DNA of 64,000 bases from DASZQY01 sp963843565 (GTDB lineage Bacteria; Pseudomonadota; Alphaproteobacteria; Rhizobiales; Kaistiaceae). The notes below the pieces were generated by a model. It was not told the origin of the DNA. It did not search any database and saw only the letters and a program-made list of their open reading frames with translations. The DNA is taken from positions 682,001-746,000 of the forward strand of contig CAWJKY010000003.1 in NCBI GenBank assembly GCA_963843565.1, in the 5' to 3' direction. Below, in pieces: positions 36,630 through 46,128 of the stretch. The translations under genes and the position numbers were made by a program. The stretch's first letter is position 1. Each line of letters begins with the position of its first letter.

Positions 36630-36676
36630 GGGGATTCCTTTGCGGGGGGAGGCCGGAACTGGTTGGCGGAATGGGG
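36588..36676. repeat. Direct duplication copy A: reductase 5' end plus degenerate tRNA-Lys 3' end
   Basis: About 89 bp that includes the first codons of the aldo/keto reductase and its upstream region. It aligns at roughly three-quarters identity with 37797-37886. The outer end, TTGGCGGAATGGGG, corresponds to the 3' part of tRNA-Lys in copy B. The two copies bracket the acyltransferase gene. Confidence 0.75.
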
Positions 36677-36717
36677 AACCTTGACTAAGCCACCGAATGG
36701 CGCCGTGTCGAGCCGCT

Positions 36718-37755
36718 TCATGGTTCCGGCGCCCGTCGGGCCCGTCGCACCATCGCGGCCCGGAGCGCATCGATCGGCACCTCCAGGATGAGGTGCAAGG
36801 CCAGCGACAGAACGACGACGACGAAGATCAGAGTTGCCGGCACGCCCCACGCGGGAAGCGCGACGAGCAGCTGGCTGATGAACGCTCCGGCGACGGCTAT
36901 CACCAGCAGATGGGTGAGATAGATCGGGTAGGACAGGTTCCCGATAAATCGGTCGACCGCTGACCGCTTCGACACAGCGAAGACGAAGGGGATAGCGGCG
37001 GCGACAAAGAGGTAGAAAAGCCAAAGCTCCGGGCGGTCGAGGTCCTTCACCTCCTGCACCCCGGCGGCGGCGCCCGCGAAAGGCGCGGCGGCGATCGCGA
37101 ACCAGCCGATCAGCTTCCTGGTCGGCTCGGACCTGATGAAGAGGGCGAGCCGGTAGGCGATGTGCCCCATGAGGAAGAAGCACCAGACCGACGGCGCGAA
37201 GTAGTAGCGCCACATGTTGAATTCGCTGCCGAGCAAGGAAAAGCGGATCGCCAGGCAAGCGGCGAGCAGCCCGACCGAGAGCCACACCGAACGGCGCACG
37301 ATGAACGGCGCAACCAGGTAGAACTGAAGCTCGATCGACAGCGTCCACGCAACCGGGATGAGGGCCGAGGCGATCCCGCCGAGGTGGAAATACGGATAGG
37401 CGTCGAGCCCGAGAATTCCGACATTCGCGGCCACCAGCAGACCGGCGACAAGCGGATTGGCCTGGCCGGTGATGACGTCGAGATTGGTGTGCAGCCCGGC
37501 GAGAAGCCCAAGCGCCACGGTCGCGCCGAGGGTCACGAGATACACCGGAAACAGGCGCAGGATTCGCGACAGATAGAAGGCACCGACGCGGCTCTCGTAC
37601 TTCGTGTCGATCACCAGCGACATGTAGAAGCCGGAGATCATGAAGAAGGCAAGGACCGCGATATAGCCGGTCACGAACGGCGTGCCGGAGACGTCTCCCC
37701 CGTAGATGTGCCAGGTAACGACCGAGAGCGCGAGAAACACACGGACAGCCCCCAT
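36718..37755 (-). CDS. Acyltransferase 3 family membrane protein (OafA/YrhL-like)
   Basis: A 345-aa protein with about ten TM helices. AVRVFLALSVVTWHIYGG carries the TM1 His of acyltransferase-3 enzymes, FFMISGFYMSLVI the next conserved segment, and SRILRLFPVYLV the R-x-x-R-x-x-P motif. Family members O-acylate surface polysaccharides or lipids. It lies between the duplicated reductase 5' ends next to tRNA-Lys and probably was inserted or duplicated there. ATG 37755. Confidence 0.85.
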   Translation of the reverse strand: MGAVRVFLALSVVTWHIYGGDVSGTPFVTGYIAVLAFFMISGFYMSLVIDTKYESRVGAFYLSRILRLFPVYLVTLGATVALGLLAGLHTNLDVITGQANPLVAGLLVAANVGILGLDAYPYFHLGGIASALIPVAWTLSIELQFYLVAPFIVRRSVWLSVGLLAACLAIRFSLLGSEFNMWRYYFAPSVWCFFLMGHIAYRLALFIRSEPTRKLIGWFAIAAAPFAGAAAGVQEVKDLDRPELWLFYLFVAAAIPFVFAVSKRSAVDRFIGNLSYPIYLTHLLVIAVAGAFISQLLVALPAWGVPATLIFVVVVLSLALHLILEVPIDALRAAMVRRARRAPEP

Positions 37756-37796
37756 GACCGGCGGGTCGAGGCTAAGGCTTCGCGGCGGCGCAGCGC

Positions 37797-37886
37797 GGGA
37801 CCGTCAGGTCGGTGCGCGGGACGGCATCGGTCTTCATGGAAAATCCATTGTCGGAGAGGGTCGGAAATTGGTGAGCGGGATGGGGC
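37797..37886. repeat. Direct duplication copy B: remnant reductase start joined to tRNA-Lys
   Basis: On the minus strand this reads, after ATG 37837, MKTDAVPRTDLTVP, closely matching the true reductase start MKTYAVPHTDLTVP 1.2 kb away. It then diverges. Upstream it continues into the 3' end of the intact tRNA-Lys gene. The remnant has no room for a full gene before the acyltransferase. Confidence 0.75.
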
Positions 37887-37944
37887 TCGAACCCATGACC
37901 TGCTGATTAAAAGTCAGCTGCTCTGCCAGCTGAGCTACCCGCTC
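37869..37944 (-). tRNA. tRNA-Lys (anticodon UUU)
   Basis: A 76-nt tRNA with encoded CCA. On the minus strand the acceptor GAGCGGG pairs with CCCGCTC, the D stem is GCTC/GAGC, the anticodon stem GCTGA/TCAGC encloses CTTTTAA (anticodon TTT), and the T arm ATGGG-TTCGAGC-CCCAT is perfect. The discriminator base is A. It is the only tRNA gene seen in the window. Confidence 0.97.
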
Positions 37945-38102
37945 ATTCCAGTGCCCTTGGCAGAATGCGGCGGACCGTAAGGTTCGCCCCCGCCCGCGTC
38001 AACAAATCCCCTTCCCCCGGGCCGCCGGCCGAGAATGCACGGCTTTGTGAAACCTTTCCCCGCCAGCGCGCGTAAACTGGAGACGCAGAGGAGACCCGCC
38101 CC

Positions 38103-38528
38103 ATGACCCGTGTGAAGGCCCTCGTTTTCGCGGCGCTGCTTGCCGCCGCCAGCCCGGCGCTCGCCGATTCCCTCGCCGACAGCGACCGCGCCGCGATCCA
38201 GTTGATGATCGCCAACCAGATCGCCGCCTTCCAGCATGACGATGGCGCCGGCGCGTACCGCTTCGCCTCGCCGACCATCCAGCAGATCTTCCCGACCGTC
38301 GACGATTTCATGGCTATGGTGAGGAACGGCTATCCGCCGGTCTATCGGCCCGAGTCGGTCACCTTCGGGCGGATCGTGGACTCACCCGCCGGCCCCCTCC
38401 AGGAGGTCTACATCACCGGCCCGGACGGCCTCGGCTACGTGGCGCTCTATCAGCTCCAGCGCCAGCCCGACGGGTCGTGGAAGATCAACGGCTGCACGCT
38501 CATCCGCGACCAGAGGCCGACGATCTAG
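38103..38528 (+). CDS. DUF4864 domain protein, exported
   Basis: A 141-aa protein with a signal peptide (cleavage likely after SPALA, residue 21). The mature part, with IQLMIANQIAAFQHDDGAGAYRFAS and YQLQRQPDGSWKINGCTLI, matches DUF4864, a small NTF2/SnoaL-like fold of unknown role in alphaproteobacteria. ATG 38103 follows GAGGAGA. It precedes the TPR gene on the same strand with a 56-bp gap. Confidence 0.82.
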   Translation: MTRVKALVFAALLAAASPALADSLADSDRAAIQLMIANQIAAFQHDDGAGAYRFASPTIQQIFPTVDDFMAMVRNGYPPVYRPESVTFGRIVDSPAGPLQEVYITGPDGLGYVALYQLQRQPDGSWKINGCTLIRDQRPTI

Positions 38529-38584
38529 GCTTGCCCGCCGGGATTGACTAGGGTCCAGCCTCGGTCGACCGACGGGAGGAAGCG

Positions 38585-40219
38585 ATGGTGCGTCTGGTTG
38601 CGTTCACAGCGTTGTTGATGACCTCGGGCGCGGCGCTGGCCGCGACCGACCCGGCGCTGTGGCGGGACTGCGAATCGCAGAGCGCCGCCATCGTGCTTCC
38701 CGCGTGCAGCGCGATCATCGAGGCGAACACCGAGAAGCCGGTCAATCTCGCCGTCGCGCACATCAATCGCGGCTTCGCCTACGAAAAGACCGGCGACAAC
38801 GAAAGCGCGCTCATCGACTACAGCGAAGCGATCAAGCTCGATCCTGAAAGCGCCGTGGCCCTCTACGACCGCGGCAATGTCTTCCGCGCCGCCAGGCAAT
38901 ACGACAAGGCCATCGCCGACTACGACGCCGCGATCAAGTTGAAGCCGGACTACACCACGGCCATCATCGAACGCGGCATCGCCTACGGCGAGACGGGCGC
39001 CTACGAGCAGGCGCTGGCCGACTTCAACCTCGCCATCAGCCAGAACCCGGCGGATCCGATTGCCTTCCGCAATCGCGCCGCCGCCTTCGACCGCATGGGC
39101 GACACCGCCAAGTCGCTCGCCGATTACGACGAGGCCATCCACCTCGATCCCAAGTACATCGAGGCCTATCTGTCGCGCGGCGCCGTCTACGCGGAGACCG
39201 GCGACAACGACCGCGCCATTGCCGACTACAACGCCGCGCTCGTCCTCGACCCGAACAACGCCGACGCCCACTTCGACCTCGCGATCGCCTACGCCGACAA
39301 GGGCGACGGGCAGCGCGCCATCGAGGAATACAGCACCACGATCGGCATCGACCCGAGCCGAGCCGACGCGCTGAGGGCGCGCGGCGACCTCTACGCCGCA
39401 CAGGGCGACACCGCGCGCGCCCTCGACGACTACAACAAGGCGCTGCGCCTGAAGCCGGACGATGCGGTCACGCTGACCGACCGCGGCGACGTCTGGTCCA
39501 ACATGGACGACTACGAGAAGGCCGTCGCCGACTACACTGCGGCCATCGCCGCCGATCCGACCTATGCGCTGGCCTATTCCGGCCGCGGCTACAGCCTGTC
39601 CAACATGGGCGAGGACGACCGCGCCATCGTCGATCTCGACAAGTCGATCAGCCTCGATCCGACCGACCCGTGGGCGTTTATCGATCGCGGCTATGCATGG
39701 TCGGGCAAGGGCGAGGAAGCGCGCGCCATCGCCGATTTCGGCACGGCCATCGCGCTCGACCCGACCAATCAGGCCGCCTGGTTCGACCGCGGCATGACGC
39801 ACGTCCATGCGCAGGCGTTCGGCGAGGCCGAAGCCGACCTCAGGAAGGCTCTTGAGCTCTCCCCGAGCGACGTCTATGCGGCGCTGTGGCTGGAGATCGC
39901 CCTCGGCCGCGCCGGCAAGCCGGGCGAGATCGCCGCGGCTGTCGACCACCTGGCGATGGACCAATGGCCGGCGCCGATCGTCCGCCTGTTCCTCGGCACC
40001 ACCGGTGCCGATGCGGTGCTGACCGCCGCCGATGATCCCGATCCCAAGACGAAGAGCGAGCAGCTCTGCGAGGCGAATTTCTATGCCGGCCAGTGGACCC
40101 TGATCCATGGCGCCACCGGTGCCCGGCCGTTCTTCGTTGAGGCCGCGAAGCTGTGCCCGGCGCGATACATCGAGGCTCGAGCCGCCCGCGCCGCGCTCGC
40201 CGCCCTCGACGCCAACTAG
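38585..40219 (+). CDS. Exported tetratricopeptide repeat protein
   Basis: A 544-aa protein with a signal peptide (residues 1-20, ending GAALA) and about ten 34-residue TPR units between residues 55 and 430. The recurring pattern is A-x-x-D-Y-x-x-A-I-x-L-D-P, for example AIADYNAALVLDPNNADA. TPR superhelices bind partner proteins, here in the periplasm. The C-terminal 120 residues are a non-repeat domain with two cysteines (QLCEANFYAGQW, AKLCPARYIEARAA). ATG 38585 is preceded by GGGAGGAAGC. Confidence 0.85.
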   Translation: MVRLVAFTALLMTSGAALAATDPALWRDCESQSAAIVLPACSAIIEANTEKPVNLAVAHINRGFAYEKTGDNESALIDYSEAIKLDPESAVALYDRGNVFRAARQYDKAIADYDAAIKLKPDYTTAIIERGIAYGETGAYEQALADFNLAISQNPADPIAFRNRAAAFDRMGDTAKSLADYDEAIHLDPKYIEAYLSRGAVYAETGDNDRAIADYNAALVLDPNNADAHFDLAIAYADKGDGQRAIEEYSTTIGIDPSRADALRARGDLYAAQGDTARALDDYNKALRLKPDDAVTLTDRGDVWSNMDDYEKAVADYTAAIAADPTYALAYSGRGYSLSNMGEDDRAIVDLDKSISLDPTDPWAFIDRGYAWSGKGEEARAIADFGTAIALDPTNQAAWFDRGMTHVHAQAFGEAEADLRKALELSPSDVYAALWLEIALGRAGKPGEIAAAVDHLAMDQWPAPIVRLFLGTTGADAVLTAADDPDPKTKSEQLCEANFYAGQWTLIHGATGARPFFVEAAKLCPARYIEARAARAALAALDAN

Positions 40220-40300
40220 GCGAGCGGCAGGACACCGCCGGCTCGCCCCCGGCGCCATCGGCACGTCCTGGCACGCGCCCGGCGTGGTAGACTCCGCGCC

Positions 40301-40817
40301 GTGGCGATCCTGATCTTCTTTCTGGCGACGTTCGTCTTCGGCTATTTCACTTGGCGCTACGCCATCGTGACCCCGCGCGCCCAGGGTCCGTTCCGCTTCG
40401 TGGCCTTCGAGGGCATCGCGGCGCTGGTGCTGATGAACTACGCGGTGTGGTTCGCGTCATGGGCGGCGCCGGTCCAGATCGTCTCGTGGATCTTCCTGAT
40501 CCTGTCGATCTATCTGGCGATCGCCGGGCTGATGCTGCTCCGGGGTCGCGGCAAGCCGGATGCGCATTTCGAGAACACCACCCAACTGGTGACCACCAAC
40601 GTCTACCGCTACATCCGCCACCCGATGTACGCCTCGCTCCTCTGCCTCGCGATCGGCGCCTACCTGAAGCAGCCGCTCTACTGGCCGGGTGTTGTCGTCT
40701 TCGCGATGGCCGTGGTGGCCGTGTTCCTGACCGCGCGGGCCGAGGAGAAGGACAACCTTGCGGCCTTCGGCGAGGACTACGCGGCGTACGCGAAGACGTC
40801 GAAGATGCTCATCCCGT

Positions 40818-40828
<11 letters not shown>
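40301..40828 (+). CDS. Isoprenylcysteine carboxylmethyltransferase-family membrane protein
   Basis: A 175-aa protein with four or five TM helices. The C-terminal half has the ICMT/PEMT-type SAM-binding signature: NVYRYIRHPMYASLL, then ARAEEKDNLAAFGEDYAAYAK. These bacterial proteins methylate small molecules, lipids or isoprenoid chains; the substrate is unknown. Start GTG 40301. The 3' end overlaps the convergent tgt gene by 11 bp. Confidence 0.82.
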
Positions 40829-41975
<1,147 letters not shown>

Positions 41976-42321
41976 CGACCCTGCCCCTTCTCCGCTCGTT
42001 CCCGCGAAAGCGGGAACCCAGGCGTCCGACGCAGCCCGCTGACCCCACCGGGAGCCTTTCTCGTTGCTCCCTGGATCCCCGCCTTCGCGGGGATGAGCGG
42101 CCGGCGACCGGGAGGAAGCTGAGCCTTCTCCGGAATGTCCTGTCCCCCCTCACCCGAAACGACGCTCGCTCCCCTCGCCTCGGACCCCCACCTTGATCCT
42201 CCCCCTTGCAGGGGGAGGAGGCGTTCCTTTCGACGAAGTAGGCGGGGCGCCGTGACGTCCGCACCGTCCCCCTCCCCCTGAAAGGGGGAGGTTGGGAGGG
42301 GGTCAAATCCCACCACGCCGC
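41976..42321. repeat. Four REP-like palindromes between tgt and queA
   Basis: A 346-bp gene-free stretch with hairpins TTCCCGC-GAAA-GCGGGAA (41999-42016), ATCCCCGC-CTTC-GCGGGGAT (42075-42094), CCTCCCCC-TTGCA-GGGGGAGG (42198-42218) and CCTCCCCC-TGAAA-GGGGGAGG (near 42271-42291). The first two form the outward pair common in alphaproteobacterial intergenic repeats. They may end or process a queA-tgt transcript. Confidence 0.85.
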
Positions 42322-43401
42322 TCATGCACCCTCCGGCCACAACAGGCATGCATCCCCGTACGAATAGAACCGGTACTTGCTGTCGATCGCGTGTTGGTAG
42401 GCCGCCAGCATGCGCTCGCGCCCGGCGAACGCCGAGACCAGCATGAACAACGTCGAGCGCGGCAGGTGGAAGTTGGTCATCAGCAGATCGACCGCCCGGA
42501 ACTTGTAGCCCGGCGTGATGAAGATGTCGGTCTCGCCCGCAAATGGATGGATCGTCCCCTCCTCGTCCGCCGCCGCCTCCAGAAGCCGCAGCGACGTCGT
42601 TCCGACCGCCACGATGCGTCCCCCTTCGCGCCGCGTCCGGTTGAGCGCCTCGGCGGTATCGGCGGGGATCGTCCCCCATTCGGCGTGCATCTTGTGGCCG
42701 GCGGTGTCGTCCGCCTTGACCGGCAGAAACGTCCCGGCGCCGACGTGCAGCGTCAGCGTGTGGCGCGAAACGCCGCGCGCATCGAGCGCCGCGAACAGCG
42801 TCTCGGTGAAGTGCAGGCCCGCGGTCGGCGCCGCCACCGCCCCTTCGGCGCGCGCGTAGATCGTCTGGTACTGCTGCCGGTCGAGATCGTCGGGGGCGCG
42901 GCGGCTCGCGATATACGGCGGCAGCGGCACATGGCCGATGGCCGCGATCGCCTCGTCGAGGGCCGGCCCGGCAAGATCGAAGGCCAGGGTTACCTCGCCT
43001 GCCTCGCCCTTCGCCGCAATGGTCGCGTCGAGCCCGGCAATGAGACACGCCGCGTCGGTCGTCTGGCCGAAGCGCACCCGGTCGCCGAGGGCAAGCTTGC
43101 GCGCGCCCCGGGCGAGTGCCTGCCAGCGCGAGCCTCCGAGCTTCTGGATCAGGTTGACGCTCACCGTTGCGCGCTGGCCGTCGCGCTCGCGCTCGCCGTG
43201 GAGTTCCGCAGGGATCACGCGGGTGTCGTTCAGCACCAGCGCGTCGCCCGGCCGCAGCAGTTCCGGCAGGTCGCGCACGATGCGGTCCGCGAACGGCGCG
43301 CCCGGCTTCACCACGAGCAGCCTGGCGGCGTCACGAGGCTCTTGCGGCCGGAGCGCAATCCGCTCCTCGGGCAACTCGAAATCGAACAGGTCGACGCGCA
43401 T
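42322..43401 (-). CDS. queA: S-adenosylmethionine:tRNA ribosyltransferase-isomerase
   Basis: A 359-aa enzyme that transfers and isomerises the ribosyl part of SAM onto preQ1 in tRNA to give epoxyqueuosine, the step after Tgt. Conserved segments are MRVDLFDFELPEERIALRP, VLNDTRVIPAEL, APTAGLHFTETL, LHVGAGTFLPVK and the C-terminal NFHLPRSTLFMLVSAFAGRE. ATG 43401 is the family start; an in-frame ATG four codons earlier (43413) is less likely. Same strand as tgt. Confidence 0.95.
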   Translation of the reverse strand: MRVDLFDFELPEERIALRPQEPRDAARLLVVKPGAPFADRIVRDLPELLRPGDALVLNDTRVIPAELHGERERDGQRATVSVNLIQKLGGSRWQALARGARKLALGDRVRFGQTTDAACLIAGLDATIAAKGEAGEVTLAFDLAGPALDEAIAAIGHVPLPPYIASRRAPDDLDRQQYQTIYARAEGAVAAPTAGLHFTETLFAALDARGVSRHTLTLHVGAGTFLPVKADDTAGHKMHAEWGTIPADTAEALNRTRREGGRIVAVGTTSLRLLEAAADEEGTIHPFAGETDIFITPGYKFRAVDLLMTNFHLPRSTLFMLVSAFAGRERMLAAYQHAIDSKYRFYSYGDACLLWPEGA

Positions 43402-43473
43402 GGGGCGCTCCATACCCCATCCGCCTCGGCTCGGGAAACTGCGGCGCCCACAGAGCGGCCGAAAGGCCGGTGG

Positions 43474-43980
43474 CTAGGGCGTTTCCCTTTCATGAGGGTT
43501 CGTCGGCGGCCCGGATTGCGCTGGGCCCGGCGCCAGGCGGTCAATCATCTGCTCGCTCCAGGCGCGGATCGCTGCGCCTTGTTCCGGGAGAAGCGGCTCC
43601 AGGAAGTAGGTACGGATGTTGGAGGCATGCGCGATCACCGCGCGCTCCGCGAGGCCGCGGCCTTCCCGCGTCAGCCCTATTCCCGTGCGCCGACCCTTTG
43701 CCCCGCGTTCGCTCCGCGTGACAAGTCCGCGGCTCTCCATCCTGGTGAGCTGATGCGCCAGGCGGCTCTTTTCCCAACCCAGCGATTGCGCCAGCTCGAC
43801 GAGACGCATCTCGGAAGTATCGGCCTGAAGCAGCGTCACCAGCACGCTGAAGTCGGCCTTGGAGATGCCGAACTCCGCTTGCAGGCGACGATCGATTTCC
43901 TGCGCGAGCAGCCGCTGGGCGTGCATCCACGTGTGCCAGAGCTTCCACTCGTCGGGTCTGAGGGCGTCAGGTTCGAACAT
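43474..43980 (-). CDS. MarR-family transcriptional regulator
   Basis: A 168-aa winged-helix regulator. The core (about residues 35-110) reads ISKADFSVLVTLLQAD, MRLVELAQSLGWEKSRLAHQLTRMESRGLV and the wing ERGAKGRRTGIGLT. It diverges from the flavin reductase gene with two TTGA/TCAA palindromes between them, so it most likely represses both. ATG 43980 gives the usual start; an upstream in-frame extension to 44028 would run through the operator and is rejected. Confidence 0.88.
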   Translation of the reverse strand: MFEPDALRPDEWKLWHTWMHAQRLLAQEIDRRLQAEFGISKADFSVLVTLLQADTSEMRLVELAQSLGWEKSRLAHQLTRMESRGLVTRSERGAKGRRTGIGLTREGRGLAERAVIAHASNIRTYFLEPLLPEQGAAIRAWSEQMIDRLAPGPAQSGPPTNPHERETP

Positions 43981-44003
43981 GCGAGGAATGATACCGATCA
44001 AGA

Positions 44004-44046
44004 GTTGACACATCAACAATCGTCTCATAGAGTTGATACATCAACT
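44004..44046. promoter_or_regulatory. Two MarR-type operators
   Basis: GTTGA-CACA-TCAAC (44004-44017) and the longer perfect AGTTGAT-AC-ATCAACT (44031-44046) are centred 28 bp apart in the 82-bp gap between the divergent MarR and FMN-reductase genes. The second ends 16 bp before the reductase ATG and overlaps its likely core promoter or leader. Confidence 0.75.
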
Positions 44047-44062
44047 TTTAGCGAGGTTTCAG

Positions 44063-44644
44063 ATGGCTCTTCGTATCGCAATCGTACTGGGCAGCACGCG
44101 ACCGGGACGCCGTGGCGACCAGATCGCCGCGTGGGTGCTCGCCGCCGCCCAGGCCCACGGCGGCGCCTTCTATGAGCTGATCGACCTCGCCGAGCACAAA
44201 CTCGGAAATCTCGACGAACCCGGGAATCCCACCCACCAGAAATACGAGCACGCGCACACCCGAAAGTGGGGCGAGCTGGTCGACAGCTTCGATGGCTATG
44301 TGTTCGTCGTCCCTGAATACAATCGCTCGTATCCCGGGGCGCTGAAGAACGCTTTGGACTTCGTGTATCGGGAATGGAACGACAAGGCGGCGGGCATCGT
44401 CTGCTATGGCGGATGGGTCTCGGGGGCCCGCGCCGCCGAAGCGTTGCGGCCAGTCCTGGCGGAACTGCAGGTCGCCACGGTTCGCGCCCAGCCCGCCGTC
44501 CCGTTGCGGGCGACATTCTCCTCCGGCAGCTTCGTTCCCACCGAAAGCCTGACCACCCAGGTCGGCGATATGCTGGATCAACTCATCGCGTGGTCGGGCG
44601 CCTTGCGCGGTGTGCGCGATGCGCGTGCGCTCGCGACGGGCTGA
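44063..44644 (+). CDS. NADPH-dependent FMN reductase family protein
   Basis: A 193-aa flavodoxin-fold oxidoreductase. IVLGSTRPGRRGDQIAAWV is the phosphate-binding loop for FMN, and VFVVPEYNRSYPGALKNALDF is the second flavin-contacting motif of the azoreductase/quinone-reductase group. It probably reduces quinones or azo or nitro compounds with NAD(P)H. Control by the divergent MarR gene suggests induction by such an aromatic compound. ATG 44063. Confidence 0.87.
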   Translation: MALRIAIVLGSTRPGRRGDQIAAWVLAAAQAHGGAFYELIDLAEHKLGNLDEPGNPTHQKYEHAHTRKWGELVDSFDGYVFVVPEYNRSYPGALKNALDFVYREWNDKAAGIVCYGGWVSGARAAEALRPVLAELQVATVRAQPAVPLRATFSSGSFVPTESLTTQVGDMLDQLIAWSGALRGVRDARALATG

Positions 44645-44656
44645 ACCGCCAGGCCG

Positions 44657-45112
44657 CTAGTGTCGGCGCACCCCGCCGGCGAGCACCGACACGCCGATCA
44701 CGATCAGGATCACCGGCCAGAACTTGCCGAAGTCGACGTTGAAGAAGAAGACGATGGCGAGCAGCGTCAGCAGTGTGCCGCCGACCAGCCCGCCGCGCAC
44801 CCCGGACGTGATCTCGCGCCCGCTCTGCTCGTACATCGTCCAGGCGCTCCAGAAGGCGCCCACCGCCGGCACCAGCAGGAACAGCGCCCACCAATGCTCG
44901 GGCAGCGGATAGCCGAAGTTGCGGAGCAGGAAGGCGAGGCCGAGCGCGATCAGCAGGAGCCCGCCGATCCACGGACCCCCGTGCCAGGTCCAGCGCGCCT
45001 CCCGCCGCCTAAGTTCCGCCGCGTGCCGTTCGCGATGAAGCCGTGCCTTTTCCTCGTGCCGCGACGGATGCGACCCGGGGTCCGGCATGTCGTTCGTGCC
45101 GTCGTCGCTCAT
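44657..45112 (-). CDS. LiaF-like/DUF5668-type membrane protein
   Basis: A 151-aa protein with an acidic then Arg/His-rich N-terminus (residues 1-42) and four hydrophobic segments (WIGGLLLIALGLAFLLRNFG, WWALFLLVPAVGAFWSAW, LVGGTLLTLLAIVFFFNVD, FWPVILIVIGVSVLAGG). The FWPVxLI..G motif is typical of LiaF-TM-like proteins. Its TM region is clearly related to that of the neighbouring gene 45221-45607. ATG 45112 is used. Function unknown; envelope-stress sensing is only an analogy. Confidence 0.65.
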   Translation of the reverse strand: MSDDGTNDMPDPGSHPSRHEEKARLHRERHAAELRRREARWTWHGGPWIGGLLLIALGLAFLLRNFGYPLPEHWWALFLLVPAVGAFWSAWTMYEQSGREITSGVRGGLVGGTLLTLLAIVFFFNVDFGKFWPVILIVIGVSVLAGGVRRH

Positions 45113-45220
45113 GGGCCTGTCCCTCGCCAAGCGAGAATCATCCGGCTTGCAGGTTGGCGCCTGCCGCACAATTCGCATTGCGCCGGATCAATTTGCCGGG
45201 GGCCGCGCGCCGGGCCAACC

Positions 45221-45607
45221 CTAGCGCCGCCAGAAGCTCTCCAGCAGCACGCCGATCCCGAGCAGGATCAGGAAGACCGGCCAGGCCTGGTCCCATTCGA
45301 GATCGAAGTAGTAGTCGCCGGCGACAACCGTGAGCAGGATGCCGAGGACGACGCCGGTGCGCACCCCGCGGGTGATGCCGCCGTTCACCGCATAGGCGTA
45401 GAGCGCGGCCGCGAAGCCGGCGAGCGCGGGAACCATGATGTAGATCGCCCGCTGCGGCCCGCTGATATAGGCGCCCCAGCTTTCCATGAGCAGCGCCACG
45501 CCGAGCGTCACCAGCCCGGCGCCGGCGACCCAGCGCACCGCCTGGTTCCATTCGCCCCGCCGGGGCGGCCCGCCGTCCGGCCCGGGCGCCCTGCCCGCCT
45601 CGCTCAT
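45221..45607 (-). CDS. LiaF-like/DUF5668-type membrane protein, paralogue
   Basis: A 128-aa protein with a Gly/Pro-rich hydrophilic N-terminus and four TM helices ending WPVFLILLGIGVLLESFW. The order SGPQRAIYIMVPALAGF, then NGGITRGVRTGVVLGILLTVV, then the final WPVFLILLGIG parallels the gene 44657-45112, so they are ancient tandem duplicates. ATG 45607, 23 bp after the cyclophilin gene on the same strand. Confidence 0.62.
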   Translation of the reverse strand: MSEAGRAPGPDGGPPRRGEWNQAVRWVAGAGLVTLGVALLMESWGAYISGPQRAIYIMVPALAGFAAALYAYAVNGGITRGVRTGVVLGILLTVVAGDYYFDLEWDQAWPVFLILLGIGVLLESFWRR

Positions 45608-45630
45608 GTCGCCCGCTCCTTGTCCCGCCG

Positions 45631-46128
45631 TCAGACGTCGGCGGCGACCTTCATGGACACGATCTTGTCCGGGTCCTTGACCGGCTCGCCACGCTTGATC
45701 TTGTCGACGTTGTCCATGCCGTCGACCACCTGGCCCCAGACCGTGTACTGGCCGTCGAGGAAGCCGGCGTCGCCGAAGCAGATGAAGAACTGGCTGTCGG
45801 CCGAATCCAGGCTCTGGGCGCGCGCCATGGAGGCCGTGCCGCGCACGTGCGGCTCCTTGGAGAACTCCGCCTTCAGCTTCTTGCCGGAGCCGCCCATGCC
45901 GGTGCCGGTCGGGTCGCCGGTCTGGGCCATGAAGCCGTCGATGACGCGGTGAAAGACGATGCCGTCGTAGAAGCCCTCGCGGGCCAGCTCCTTGATCCGG
46001 GCGACATGATTGGGCGCGAGGTCGGGGCGGAGCGCGATCGTCACCGTCCCATGCGTGGTTTCCATCACAAGCGTGTTTTCCGGATCGTTGGCCAAATCGG
46101 GTCTCTCCTCGTCTTCGTCTGTTGACAC
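45631..46128 (-). CDS. ppiB: Cytosolic cyclophilin-type peptidyl-prolyl isomerase
   Basis: A 165-aa cyclophilin without signal peptide. The isomerase core has FHRVIDGFMAQTGDPTGTGMGG (catalytic Arg), DSQFFICFGDAGFLDGQYTVWGQV and the final KIVSMKVAADV. Start GTG 46128 lies directly after the TAA of the exported cyclophilin gene with no space, so it depends on translational coupling; the DPENTLVMET segment is conserved in relatives and supports the longer start over ATG 46065. Confidence 0.92.
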   Translation of the reverse strand: MSTDEDEERPDLANDPENTLVMETTHGTVTIALRPDLAPNHVARIKELAREGFYDGIVFHRVIDGFMAQTGDPTGTGMGGSGKKLKAEFSKEPHVRGTASMARAQSLDSADSQFFICFGDAGFLDGQYTVWGQVVDGMDNVDKIKRGEPVKDPDKIVSMKVAADV

